Shown piece by piece: positions 18,164 to 26,143 of a stretch of 35,908 nucleotides of DNA. A model generated the notes under the pieces. It was not told the DNA's origin. It ran no database searches and worked only from the letters and a program-made list of their open reading frames with translations. Every line of letters begins with the position of its first letter. The first letter of the stretch is position 1. The stretch is from Deltaproteobacteria bacterium (GTDB lineage: Bacteria > Desulfobacterota > Desulfuromonadia > Geobacterales > Pseudopelobacteraceae), in NCBI GenBank assembly GCA_021778115.1, contig JAJYCS010000018.1, positions 1 to 35,908 on the forward strand, read 5' to 3'. Position numbers and translations under genes: made by a program.

Positions 18164-19540
18164 ATGCTGCGATCACTGAAAACCTATACCCGCGACAAGC
18201 TGGTTTCCTATCTGCTCTCGCTGGCGACCTCCTCGTCCGACGAGACCCTGATCAAGATGACGCACCTGATGGAGCTGATTCCGCAGAAGGAGTACTACAA
18301 GGCCCGTATCCGCTGGATCCGTGAGTTGATCCGGACGAAGCACCCCTCCATAGCGTTTCCCCGCCGTATCTTGCGGGAGCTGCACCCCAACCAGCGCGAC
18401 AAATGGATCACCAATCTGGCGGTCAATCACCTGCTGTCCGGCACCAACCGACGTAAGGAGTGGGCCGACAGGCACGGTTGCTACCCCCCCTCTACCGTGG
18501 TCATTTCGGTCACCATGCGCTGCAACCTCTCCTGCTACGGCTGCTATGCCGGCGATTACAACAAGGCCCTGGAGCTGTCGCTGGAGGAGATCGACGGCGT
18601 GCTGACCCAGATGAAGGAGATGGGGATCTATTTCGCCGTCATCTCCGGCGGTGAGCCGTTTTTCATGGATGGCATCTTCGAGCTGTTCAAGAAACATAGC
18701 GACATGGCCTTCCTGGTCTTTACCCACGGCGGCCTGATCGACGAGGCGATGGTTGAGCGTCTGATTGAGGTGGGCAATGTCATGCCGGCCTTCTCGCTGG
18801 AGGGGTACCGCCAGGAGACCGACGAACGGCGTGGTACCGGGCATTTCGACAAGGTGCTGCACGCCATGGGGCTGTTGCGGGAAAACGGACTCTCCTTCTG
18901 TGGCTCCTTCACCCACTCCAGCAAGAATACCGCTATCATCACCGACCCCAACTATATCGACTTCCTGCTGGAACAGGGGGTCTTCGCCCTCTGGTTGTTC
19001 TCCTACGTGCCGGTGGGGAGGGAGCCGAACCCCGATCTGATGCCCAGCCCGGAACAGCGCGACCGTCTGCGGCGGGCCACGGTGCAGTTCCGGGCCACCC
19101 GGCCGATGCTGTTTGTCGATTTCTGGAACGACGGCCCGCTCATTTCAGGTTGCCTCGCTGCCGGCCGCAAGTACCTCCATATCAACGCCAATGGCGATAT
19201 CGAACCCTGCGTCTTCTGCCACTTTGCCGTGGACAACATCCGCCGCAGCAGCCTGCAGGAGGCGCTCGGCTCGCCGCTATTCCGCATGATCCGGGAACGT
19301 CAGGGAGAACATGACAACCTGTTGCGCCCCTGCATGCTGATCGATCATCCCGACTACGGCCGTGAGTTCTTTGCGAGCGAGGGGGCCTACCCGACCCACG
19401 AGGGGGCCGAGACGATCTTTACCACGCTGGCAGACCGGATGGATGATTATGCGCGTAGGTACGGTGAGATCGCCGATCCGGTGTGGGCGCAGGAGTTCAG
19501 TGAGTATCCGGTGCGAAGCCGCATAAGCGGCGTTCGTTAA
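18164..19540 (+). CDS. radical SAM enzyme with SPASM-like C-terminal cluster region
   Basis: A 458-residue radical SAM enzyme. The 4Fe-4S motif is C120-x3-C124-x2-C127 (MRCNLSCYGCYAG), followed by the SAM-contacting VISGGEPFF. The C-terminal part has NANGDIEPCVFCHF with C349 and C352, plus C330 and C390, resembling SPASM/twitch auxiliary-cluster domains. An alpha-helical region of about 100 residues precedes the core. There is no B12 domain. SPASM proteins often modify peptides, but no precursor peptide gene is visible next to it. Within this cluster it more likely acts on a lipid or sugar intermediate, for example C-C bond formation, dehydrogenation or epimerisation. The exact reaction is not known. 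Confidence 0.82.
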   Translation: MLRSLKTYTRDKLVSYLLSLATSSSDETLIKMTHLMELIPQKEYYKARIRWIRELIRTKHPSIAFPRRILRELHPNQRDKWITNLAVNHLLSGTNRRKEWADRHGCYPPSTVVISVTMRCNLSCYGCYAGDYNKALELSLEEIDGVLTQMKEMGIYFAVISGGEPFFMDGIFELFKKHSDMAFLVFTHGGLIDEAMVERLIEVGNVMPAFSLEGYRQETDERRGTGHFDKVLHAMGLLRENGLSFCGSFTHSSKNTAIITDPNYIDFLLEQGVFALWLFSYVPVGREPNPDLMPSPEQRDRLRRATVQFRATRPMLFVDFWNDGPLISGCLAAGRKYLHINANGDIEPCVFCHFAVDNIRRSSLQEALGSPLFRMIRERQGEHDNLLRPCMLIDHPDYGREFFASEGAYPTHEGAETIFTTLADRMDDYARRYGEIADPVWAQEFSEYPVRSRISGVR

Positions 19541-19546
19541 CGCGGT

Positions 19547-20446
19547 ATGGCCCTTTACAGTAGCTTCAACCTGGCGTTGATCTCACTTTTTACCCGCGTG
19601 GCGCCGCGTTCTTTGATCCCCCCGTGTGCCGCCCTGACCGCCACGCTGTTCTACCTGTTGTTGCCCCGGCAGCGGCAGGGGATGCGTGCCAACCTGCGGG
19701 TGGTGACCGGTCGTCAGCGGGTGGAGCGGTTGGTCTGGTCCGGTTTTTACCAGTTTGCCCGTAACTGGTGTGATCTGATGCTGATGGCGCGTCTGCGTGG
19801 GGATCGGCTGCAGGCGTTGATCGGTAGACGTAGCGCCCCTGAGCCGTTGGAGAGGGCTTTGACAGCGGGAAATGGGGCGATCCTGATCTCGGCGCACCTC
19901 GGCACCTGGGAGTTGGGGGGACTCGCACTGGCCGATCTGGGGTACCGGGTGAACGTCCTTACCTTCCGTGAACCGGACGAACAGGTCAACCGCCAACGTC
20001 GGCAAATCCGGGAAGAGCGGGGGATCGGGGTGATCTATGTCGATCGGGATGACAGCTCCCCCCTGGCCATCATCGAGGCGGTCAATGCCCTGCGCCGTAA
20101 CGAGATCGTCTGCCTGATCGGCGATAGGGACGGTTCCTCCAATACCGTGACGGTCCCGTTCTTTGGCCATCCCACGCCCTTACCGGCTGGCGCCGCCCAT
20201 TTATCACTGGCCACCGGAGCGCCTATAATCCCCGCGTTTGTGGTGCGTGAGGCGGATGGACGCTACACCACGTTGATGGAGGAGTCGATCTTTTTCACGG
20301 GACGTCCGGGCCGCAACCGCGAGGTGGTAGAGGAGGGGATGAACCGTCTTGCACGGGTGTTTGAGCGGTATATCCGGCAGTATCCCGATCAGTGGTATAC
20401 TTTTTTCGATTTCTGGCATTCTACACAAAGGAATGAACATGTCTGA
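19547..20446 (+). CDS. LpxL/HtrB-like acyltransferase
   Basis: A 299-residue membrane-associated acyltransferase of the lysophospholipid/lipid A late acyltransferase group. It has a hydrophobic N-terminal segment, the catalytic H-x4-E box SAHLGTWELGG (H117, E122), and the conserved DRDGSSNTVTVPFFGHPTPLPAG and DQWYTFFDFW regions. Family members move an acyl chain from an acyl-ACP to a sugar or lipid hydroxyl on the inner membrane. The gene for an acyl carrier protein starts inside its 3' end, so a dedicated ACP donor is likely. LpxL-like proteins also occur in aryl polyene clusters, where they attach the chain to a lipid. It is probably not the housekeeping LpxL, given its surroundings. Confidence 0.85.
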   Translation: MALYSSFNLALISLFTRVAPRSLIPPCAALTATLFYLLLPRQRQGMRANLRVVTGRQRVERLVWSGFYQFARNWCDLMLMARLRGDRLQALIGRRSAPEPLERALTAGNGAILISAHLGTWELGGLALADLGYRVNVLTFREPDEQVNRQRRQIREERGIGVIYVDRDDSSPLAIIEAVNALRRNEIVCLIGDRDGSSNTVTVPFFGHPTPLPAGAAHLSLATGAPIIPAFVVREADGRYTTLMEESIFFTGRPGRNREVVEEGMNRLARVFERYIRQYPDQWYTFFDFWHSTQRNEHV

Positions 20447-20696
20447 TGAGCTGCTGCCTCAGGTAAAACAGATGATCATTGACGCGCTGCGGATCGAGGG
20501 GATGGCCCCCGATGAGATCGACAACGATGCCCCCCTGTTTGGCGAAGGGCTGGGGCTTGATTCCATCGATGCCCTGCAGCTGGTGGTTGCCATGGAGAAG
20601 GAGTTCGGTGTGGTGGTGCCGGATGCCGCCACCGGCACCACGGTGTTCGCCTCGGTGCGTGCCATGGCGGCCTATATTGCAGAACATCGTAAGTAG
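20439..20696 (+). CDS. dedicated acyl carrier protein
   Basis: An 85-residue ACP with the phosphopantetheine serine S42 in GLGLDSIDALQLVVAMEKEFG. ATG 20439 has AAAGGAA at the right distance and overlaps the acyltransferase gene by eight bases. It ends in a typical helix (ASVRAMAAYIAEHRK). It is not placed with fab genes as the housekeeping ACP usually is; it lies among acyltransferase, radical SAM and thioesterase genes, so it presumably carries the intermediate that these enzymes modify. Compared with primary ACPs the stretch PLFGEGLGLDSID is closer to ACPs of specialised lipid pathways. Confidence 0.93.
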   Translation: MSDELLPQVKQMIIDALRIEGMAPDEIDNDAPLFGEGLGLDSIDALQLVVAMEKEFGVVVPDAATGTTVFASVRAMAAYIAEHRK

Positions 20697-20711
20697 CGGT
20701 AGGCCCTGGCC

Positions 20712-22010
20712 ATGAAGATCCTCTTTCTCTCTCCAGGCTGGCCCAAGGGACGGTTGTGGGGAGAGTTGGGTTTTAAGTTTCCCACCCTGTCGTTGGCCGC
20801 CCTGGCGGCGGTCACGCCACCGCAATGGGAGGTGGCGTTTCATGATGATGCCATCCGCCCCACCCCGTTTGACAGCGATGCCGATCTGATCGCCCTGACC
20901 GCCATGACCGCCCAGGTTACCCGGGCCTACCAGCTGGCTGACGCCTTTCGTGAACGGGGCAAGACGGTGCTGATGGGCGGTTTTCACGCCAGCAACCTGC
21001 CGGAGGAGGCGCTCCAGCATGTTGACAGCGTGGTGGTGGGGGAGGGGGAGCTGGTCTGGCCGCAGCTCCTGGCTGATTTCCAGGCCGGTCGGTTGCTGCC
21101 TGTCTACCGGGCCGATGGCCTGCTGGACGCCAGTCTGATCCCGCCGGCCCGCCGAGAAATATTCAACGGTTCGGGCCATTTCTTCACCAATACCATCCAG
21201 ACCACCCGTGGTTGCCCCTTTGATTGCGAGTTCTGTTCCGTAACCGCTTTTTATGGTCGCAACTACCGCAAGCGGCCGGTTGAGCAGGTGCTGGCCGAGC
21301 TGGAACAGCTGCGCAAGGTCAATTCGTTCATCTTTTTTGTCGATGACAACATCGTGGCCGACCGGCGTTACTCCCTACCGTTGTTCGAGGGGATGCAGGG
21401 GATGGGGATCAAATGGCTCTCCCATGCGCCGATCGATTTTGCCGAGGATCGGGAGATGCTCAAGGCTGCCGGTGCATCAGGCTGCGTGGGGATGTTTGTC
21501 GGGTTTGAATCGCTGAATCAGTCCTCCCTGGCCGCCATGGGCAAGGTCACCAACAAGGCGGCGTCCTACAAGGCATACGCCCAGCAGTTCCGCGACCACG
21601 GTATCGGCATCCTCGGTTCATTCGTGATGGGCTGCGACGGTGATACCCCGGCGGTGTTCGAGCAGACCTTACGCTTTTGCGAGGATGCCCGGCTGGAGTC
21701 GGCCATCTTCCCGATCCTGACGCCGTACCCCGGCACCACCGTCCGCCGGCGTCTGGAGGCGGAAGGCCGCATCTTCAACAACAACTGGCAGGATTACGAC
21801 ATGGAGCATGTCACCTTCCACCCCAGAGGGATGACCGTCAAGGAGCTGCAGGACGGCTATGACCGGATCTGCCGCTCGTTCTATTCCTTTGGTTCCATGT
21901 ACCGTCGTCTGTTCAAGCTGCACCGCTCGTTGCAGGTATTCGGCGTCATGAATATCGGTTTCCGCTCGGCCATCCGCAGGAAACGGGCTGACACAGGATG
22001 TGTCGTATGA
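20712..22010 (+). CDS. B12-binding domain/radical SAM enzyme (first of three)
   Basis: A 432-residue class B-type (cobalamin-dependent) radical SAM protein. Residues 1-130 form a B12-binding Rossmann-like domain with VLMGGFHASNLPEEA and VVVGEGELVWPQLL; the DxHxxG cobalt-ligand motif is absent, as is usual in this group. The cluster motif is C168-x3-C172-x2-C175 (TTRGCPFDCEFCSVTAFYG). The region after the core resembles the C-terminal part of hopanoid C2-methylase-like enzymes. Family members mostly methylate unreactive carbon atoms, and some make or rearrange rings. Its gene follows the ACP gene by 15 bases and overlaps the next radical SAM gene as ATGA. The substrate is inferred to be an acyl chain, possibly ACP-bound. 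Confidence 0.87.
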   Translation: MKILFLSPGWPKGRLWGELGFKFPTLSLAALAAVTPPQWEVAFHDDAIRPTPFDSDADLIALTAMTAQVTRAYQLADAFRERGKTVLMGGFHASNLPEEALQHVDSVVVGEGELVWPQLLADFQAGRLLPVYRADGLLDASLIPPARREIFNGSGHFFTNTIQTTRGCPFDCEFCSVTAFYGRNYRKRPVEQVLAELEQLRKVNSFIFFVDDNIVADRRYSLPLFEGMQGMGIKWLSHAPIDFAEDREMLKAAGASGCVGMFVGFESLNQSSLAAMGKVTNKAASYKAYAQQFRDHGIGILGSFVMGCDGDTPAVFEQTLRFCEDARLESAIFPILTPYPGTTVRRRLEAEGRIFNNNWQDYDMEHVTFHPRGMTVKELQDGYDRICRSFYSFGSMYRRLFKLHRSLQVFGVMNIGFRSAIRRKRADTGCVV

Positions 22011-23434
22011 ACATCCTGCTGTTGCGCCCCCATCCCGGTAATGACCGGTTCGGGCTCGGTCCGTTCTTTTGCGTGGAGCCGCTGGGGCTTGAGTATATCG
22101 GCGCTGCCCTGTTGCAGGCGGGCCATCAGGTGACCATCGCCGACCTGCGTTTCAGGCCGGCCCTTGCCAGCTGGGTACGACGTTCCCGTCCCCAGCTGGT
22201 GGGAATCAGTTGCCTGCATACCCTGGAGTTTGACCGGGTGTTGGCAACCGCCCGTGAGGTGCGGCGGCTGGCGCCGGAGGCGTTCATCATGGTGGGGGGG
22301 CATGCCGCGGCGGCCTTCAGCGGTCCGTTGGAGGATGCCGCGGTGGATGCCGTGATGGTGGAGGATGGCGAGGTGCTGATGCCGCGCGTGGCGCAGTGTC
22401 TTGCACAGGGTGCGGCGTTAACCCAGGTGCCCGGTCTGCGGCTGCGCACCGCTGACGGCTGGATCGGCACGCCGGAACTGGCTGAACGTCCGTCCCTTGA
22501 TCTGGTGCCGCTGCCGGCGCGACACTTGGTCAGGCAGCACCGCAACGGGTACCACTGCCTGCTGTTCAAGCCGGTCTGGCTGATCGAGACCGCCCGGGGA
22601 TGCCCCCACCGCTGCTCGTTCTGCTCGGTCTGGCAGCTCTACGACCGGACCTGCCGCGAGCGTTCGATAGAGGCGGTGGTGGAGGATTTTGCAGAGAGCG
22701 GCGATGCGGTTTTTGTGGCGGACGACCTGTTCTGGCACAACCCCGCCCGTAGCCTGGAGCTTGCCGCGGCGCTTAAAAAACGGGGCGTCTACAAGCGCTG
22801 GATACTGGTGCAGACCCGCACCGATTTGATCTGCAGGAGCGCCGAGATCATGGCCGCCTGGCGGCCACTGGCCAAGGATTTCGATATTTTTCTGGGGTTG
22901 GAGGCGGCCAGTGACCGTGGCCTCAAGGGCCTGGACAAGGACTCCGGCATCACGGAAAGCATTGAGGCGGTGCGGATCGCCCGTGAGCTCTCGTACGGCA
23001 TCAACGGTAACTTCCTGGTGGACCCGGAATGGGATGAACAGGACTTCCACCAGTTGTGGGGGTTTGTGGAACGGTATGGCCTGCAGCGGGCCGGTTTCAC
23101 CATCCTGACCCCGCTGCCCGGTACCGACTACTACCGGTCGGTGGCCCACAAGACCGCAGGCCAACCCTGGGCCAACTTCGACATGCACCATCTGCTGTGG
23201 GAGCCGAAGCTCGGGCCGCGGCGGTTTTTCGAACTGTACGCCGAGACCTGGCGACGTTCGATCCTGAACACCGCCGGCGATAAGGGAATCCTGGACTGGG
23301 TGCGCCAGGTGCGCCTCTCACAGATCCCCTACATTATCAGGGTGTTGTGGCGCACGCAGACCATGATGAAACCGGCCGAATACCTGAAGGAGTATTACGC
23401 CTCCTGTCCGGCCATGGCAGGAGTGGCGCCATGA
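22007..23434 (+). CDS. B12-binding domain/radical SAM enzyme (second of three)
   Basis: A 475-residue cobalamin-dependent radical SAM protein. The N-terminal domain has EPLGLEYIGAALLQAGHQV, VGISCLHTLEFDRVL and VMVEDGEVLMPRV. The iron-sulfur motif is C199-x3-C203-x2-C206 (ETARGCPHRCSFCSVW). ILTPLPGTDYY and a long helical C-terminal tail follow. It differs clearly from the preceding paralogue around the cluster motif, so it probably performs another step rather than being a recent duplicate. ATG 22007 overlaps the preceding stop by four bases and its own stop overlaps the FabD-like gene by four, so translation is coupled on both sides. Confidence 0.87.
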   Translation: MNILLLRPHPGNDRFGLGPFFCVEPLGLEYIGAALLQAGHQVTIADLRFRPALASWVRRSRPQLVGISCLHTLEFDRVLATAREVRRLAPEAFIMVGGHAAAAFSGPLEDAAVDAVMVEDGEVLMPRVAQCLAQGAALTQVPGLRLRTADGWIGTPELAERPSLDLVPLPARHLVRQHRNGYHCLLFKPVWLIETARGCPHRCSFCSVWQLYDRTCRERSIEAVVEDFAESGDAVFVADDLFWHNPARSLELAAALKKRGVYKRWILVQTRTDLICRSAEIMAAWRPLAKDFDIFLGLEAASDRGLKGLDKDSGITESIEAVRIARELSYGINGNFLVDPEWDEQDFHQLWGFVERYGLQRAGFTILTPLPGTDYYRSVAHKTAGQPWANFDMHHLLWEPKLGPRRFFELYAETWRRSILNTAGDKGILDWVRQVRLSQIPYIIRVLWRTQTMMKPAEYLKEYYASCPAMAGVAP

Positions 23435-24276
23435 CCCTCTGGCTGTTTCCCGGCCAACCGTTGAAACGGGAGGCCGCGCTGCCTGAAGATGACGATTTCC
23501 GGGGCATCGATCGGCTCTGCCGGGAGTGTTGCGGTTATGATCTAAGGGATCATCGTGCACTTTCCGGCCACCAGCTAAGCCCTCATACCATGTTGCAGCT
23601 CTACGGCGTGGCCATGTCGCTCTACCGGGCCCGACGGTTGCGTCGTGGCGGAGACCGACCCGATCTGATCGCCGAACATTCTCTGGGCATCTATGCCGCC
23701 CTGGCGGCAAGCGGCAGCATTGCGGAAGGGGATGCCCTGGCGCTGGCCGGCCGGATCGGTACCTGCATGGCCACCCTGGGAGAGCGACAGCCCTACGCCC
23801 TGGGCTGCGCCGTCGGCATCAGACGCCAGGCGTTGGAATCGGCAGTAGGCGGGAGCGGGGCCTATCTGGCCAACTACAACACTTCCAGCCATTTTTTGTT
23901 GGCAGGGACGGCGTCAGCCGTTGAAACGGCCCTGGCAGCCTGCCAGGAGGCGGGGGCATTCTCGGTGAGTCAGTTTCCCTGTGAGGCGCCGCTGCATACC
24001 CCGCTGATGGCTGAGTTGAGCGGCCAACTGGCTGCCATCGTCGCCGATTACCGGTTTGAGGAGCCGTTGGTGCCGCTGGTGGAGCATATCGGCCAGACTC
24101 GCCTGACCGCTTCGGCCATCCCGTCCTTTGTGGTGGACGAACTGCTGCAGCCGGTCTACTGGGAACAGACCTGGCGGCATCTGCGTACCGCCGGCTGCAC
24201 CCGTTTCTGCGAGGTGGGCAGCGGCCAGGCCCTGACCAAATTCAACCGTTGGATCGATGCGGAGGCGGCAGCGTGA
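23431..24276 (+). CDS. FabD-like acyl-CoA:ACP transacylase
   Basis: A 281-residue acyltransferase of the malonyl-CoA:ACP transacylase fold. It starts WLFPGQ, has the nucleophile S84 in IAEHSLGIYAALAASG and the catalytic histidine H189 in EAPLHTPLM, and ends YWEQTW and CEVGSGQALTKFNRWI. Two features differ from housekeeping FabD. The GHSLG motif reads EHSLG, and the arginine that binds the malonyl carboxylate (in the usual LRG motif) appears to be alanine (LALAGRIG, A106). This suggests a substrate other than malonyl-CoA, though only an alignment can settle it. It probably loads the ACP of this cluster. Starts and stops overlap both neighbours by four bases. Confidence 0.85.
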   Translation: MTLWLFPGQPLKREAALPEDDDFRGIDRLCRECCGYDLRDHRALSGHQLSPHTMLQLYGVAMSLYRARRLRRGGDRPDLIAEHSLGIYAALAASGSIAEGDALALAGRIGTCMATLGERQPYALGCAVGIRRQALESAVGGSGAYLANYNTSSHFLLAGTASAVETALAACQEAGAFSVSQFPCEAPLHTPLMAELSGQLAAIVADYRFEEPLVPLVEHIGQTRLTASAIPSFVVDELLQPVYWEQTWRHLRTAGCTRFCEVGSGQALTKFNRWIDAEAAA

Positions 24277-24701
24277 TCTGGGATGAAACCAGCATTACTG
24301 TCCGGTTTAATGAGGTGGATGCCTACCGGGTGGCCTGGCATGGCCACTATGTAAGCTGGCTGGAGGTGGGACGCACCAACTTTGCCCGGCGTTTCGGCCT
24401 CGATCCGTTCCAGTTGTCCGAACTGGGATTTCTGGGACCGGTGGTTCAGCTGGAGATCAAGTACCTGCGACCGGCCCGCTGCGATGACACCCTCACCATC
24501 CGCACCACTCTGGAGGCGAGCGAGGCGGCCAACCTGATCTTTGTGAGCGAGATTACCAGCGACGATGGCTGCAGGCTCGCCACTGCCCGGACAACCCATG
24601 CCCTGACCGACTTGCAGGGGATGCTGCAATTCAGGCTGCCGGATGCGGTGGCCCCGCGGGTGGCGCAGATGCAGCGATGGGCAGCGGGAGAGACGCCGTG
24701 A
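24273..24701 (+). CDS. 4-hydroxybenzoyl-CoA-type hotdog thioesterase
   Basis: A 142-residue hotdog-fold acyl thioesterase. It shows the family active-site region VRFNEVDAYRVAWHGHYVSWLEVGR with the catalytic aspartate D16, then FLGPVVQLEIKYLRPARCDDTL. Such enzymes hydrolyse acyl-CoA or acyl-ACP. Here it may release the product or clear misloaded acyl groups from the dedicated ACP. The GTG start at 24273 overlaps the stop of the FabD-like gene as GTGA, and the next gene uses the same arrangement. Similar thioesterases occur in aryl polyene clusters. Confidence 0.87.
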   Translation: MIWDETSITVRFNEVDAYRVAWHGHYVSWLEVGRTNFARRFGLDPFQLSELGFLGPVVQLEIKYLRPARCDDTLTIRTTLEASEAANLIFVSEITSDDGCRLATARTTHALTDLQGMLQFRLPDAVAPRVAQMQRWAAGETP

Positions 24702-26089
24702 AGCTGCTGTTGATCTCGGCCAATCGCGAGCGCTCACCCTATCCGGTCTTTCCGATCGGGCTGGCCTTTCTGGCCGGGCCGCTGCGGGTGGCGGGCCATG
24801 AGCTCTCGCTCCTCGATCTCTGCTTTGAGGCCGACCCGCTCGCGGCGGTGACTGCATCACTGGCCGCCCAAAAGCCGGAGGTCGTGGTCATTTCGCTGCG
24901 CAACCTGGATAACGTCACCTGGCCGGATGCGGTCTCCTACCTGCCTGCCCTGCGCGAGCTGGTTGCTGCCTGCACGGGCAGGGCCACCGTGGTGCTGGGT
25001 GGCTCCGGCTATTCGTTGATGCCGGTGGAGATCCTGGCGGCCTGTGGTGCCGATTACGGGGTGGTGGGGGAGGGAGAGGAGCTGCTGCCCCGTCTGCTGG
25101 ACTGTCTGGCCGTTGGCGCCGATCCTGCCGCCCTGCCGGGCCTGGTGGTGCCCGGCAGGGAAACGTTCCTCCCACCGCGGCCGATTCAGGGCATCGGCAC
25201 CCCCGACCGGCAGCTGTTCGAGGTGGCCCGTTACGTAAACGAGGGGGGGATGGCCAATCTGCAGACCAAACGGGGCTGCCCCTTTGGCTGCAGTTACTGC
25301 ACCTATCCGCTGCTGGAAGGGCAACTGGTGCGGCTGCGGCAGGTCGACCGGATCATTGCCGAGATACGGATGCTGGTCGATCAGTTTGGGGTAGATTACC
25401 TCTACTTTGTCGATGACATCTTCAACTATCCGGTCAGTTTTGCCGAACAGCTCTGCAACGCCATGGTGGATGCCGGCCTGCGGGTCAGCTGGTCGGCCTT
25501 CATCAACCCCGAGTTCATCACCCCGCAGCTGTTGGGGCTGATGCAGCGGGCTGGCTGTGACGGGGTGGAGTTTGGCACCGATTCCGGCTCACCGGTCATG
25601 CTGGAAAATCTGCGGAAGTCGTTCACCCTTGAGCAGGTGCGGTCTGCCACACAGCTGTGCCACGGGGCGGGGATGGACGTTGCCCACTACCTGCTGTTCG
25701 GTGGTCCGGGTGAGACTGACGAGACCGTTTTGGAGAGCTTCCGGCTGATGGATGAGCTGGCGCCCACTGCCGTGATCGCCATGACCGGTATCCGTATCTA
25801 CCCCGGCACCCCCCTGTATCGAACGGCCCTCGATGAGGGGGTCATCACCGCAGAGACCGATCTGTTGCAGCCGGTCTTCTATCTGGCGCCCGGTGTGAAA
25901 GACCGGCTCTCGGCACTTGTCACCGAACAGGCGATGCAGCGCAGGAACTGGATCGTGCCGGGTCTGGAGGTGAATGTCAGCCCGGCCATGCTGGAGGCGA
26001 TGCGGATCTTCAAGGTACGCGGCCCCCTCTGGAAGATGATCAAACGGCTGGGGCGCAGCCATCAGCACCCCTTGTCAGGCGGCCATTGA
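24698..26089 (+). CDS. B12-binding domain/radical SAM enzyme (third of three)
   Basis: A 463-residue cobalamin-dependent radical SAM protein. The B12 domain covers roughly residues 1-140 (FPIGLAFLAGPLRVAGHEL, VVLGGSGYSLMPVEIL, GVVGEGEELLPRLL). The cluster motif is C194-x3-C198-x2-C201 (KRGCPFGCSYCTYPLLEG), followed by YFVDDIFNYP, CDGVEFGTDSGS, HYLLFGGPGETDETV and IRIYPGTPLYR. The latter blocks resemble B12-radical SAM proteins annotated in lipid biosynthesis settings. GTG 24698 overlaps the thioesterase stop by four bases. It is the last gene of the cluster; a new promoter begins at its stop codon. Confidence 0.87.
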   Translation: MKLLLISANRERSPYPVFPIGLAFLAGPLRVAGHELSLLDLCFEADPLAAVTASLAAQKPEVVVISLRNLDNVTWPDAVSYLPALRELVAACTGRATVVLGGSGYSLMPVEILAACGADYGVVGEGEELLPRLLDCLAVGADPAALPGLVVPGRETFLPPRPIQGIGTPDRQLFEVARYVNEGGMANLQTKRGCPFGCSYCTYPLLEGQLVRLRQVDRIIAEIRMLVDQFGVDYLYFVDDIFNYPVSFAEQLCNAMVDAGLRVSWSAFINPEFITPQLLGLMQRAGCDGVEFGTDSGSPVMLENLRKSFTLEQVRSATQLCHGAGMDVAHYLLFGGPGETDETVLESFRLMDELAPTAVIAMTGIRIYPGTPLYRTALDEGVITAETDLLQPVFYLAPGVKDRLSALVTEQAMQRRNWIVPGLEVNVSPAMLEAMRIFKVRGPLWKMIKRLGRSHQHPLSGGH

Positions 26090-26113
26090 CGTGGTTGTCG
26101 TATCTTGTATAAT
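26086..26113 (+). promoter_or_regulatory. promoter of xseB-ispA-dxs
   Basis: TTGACG (26086-26091), a 16-base spacer and a perfect TATAAT (26108-26113). Transcription would start near 26120, about 24 bases before xseB ATG 26144. The -35 box overlaps the stop codon of the last radical SAM gene, so the isoprenoid genes can be expressed independently of the upstream cluster. Confidence 0.75.
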
Positions 26114-26143
26114 GAATGCCCACTTTTACGCAGGGGAGAACCG

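Noticed and set aside
18164-26089. Hopanoid, ladderane or aryl polyene biosynthesis
   Set aside because: There is no squalene-hopene cyclase or HpnH-type context, no ketosynthase or dehydratase, and only generic resemblance of the B12-radical SAM enzymes, so none of these can be supported from the sequence.
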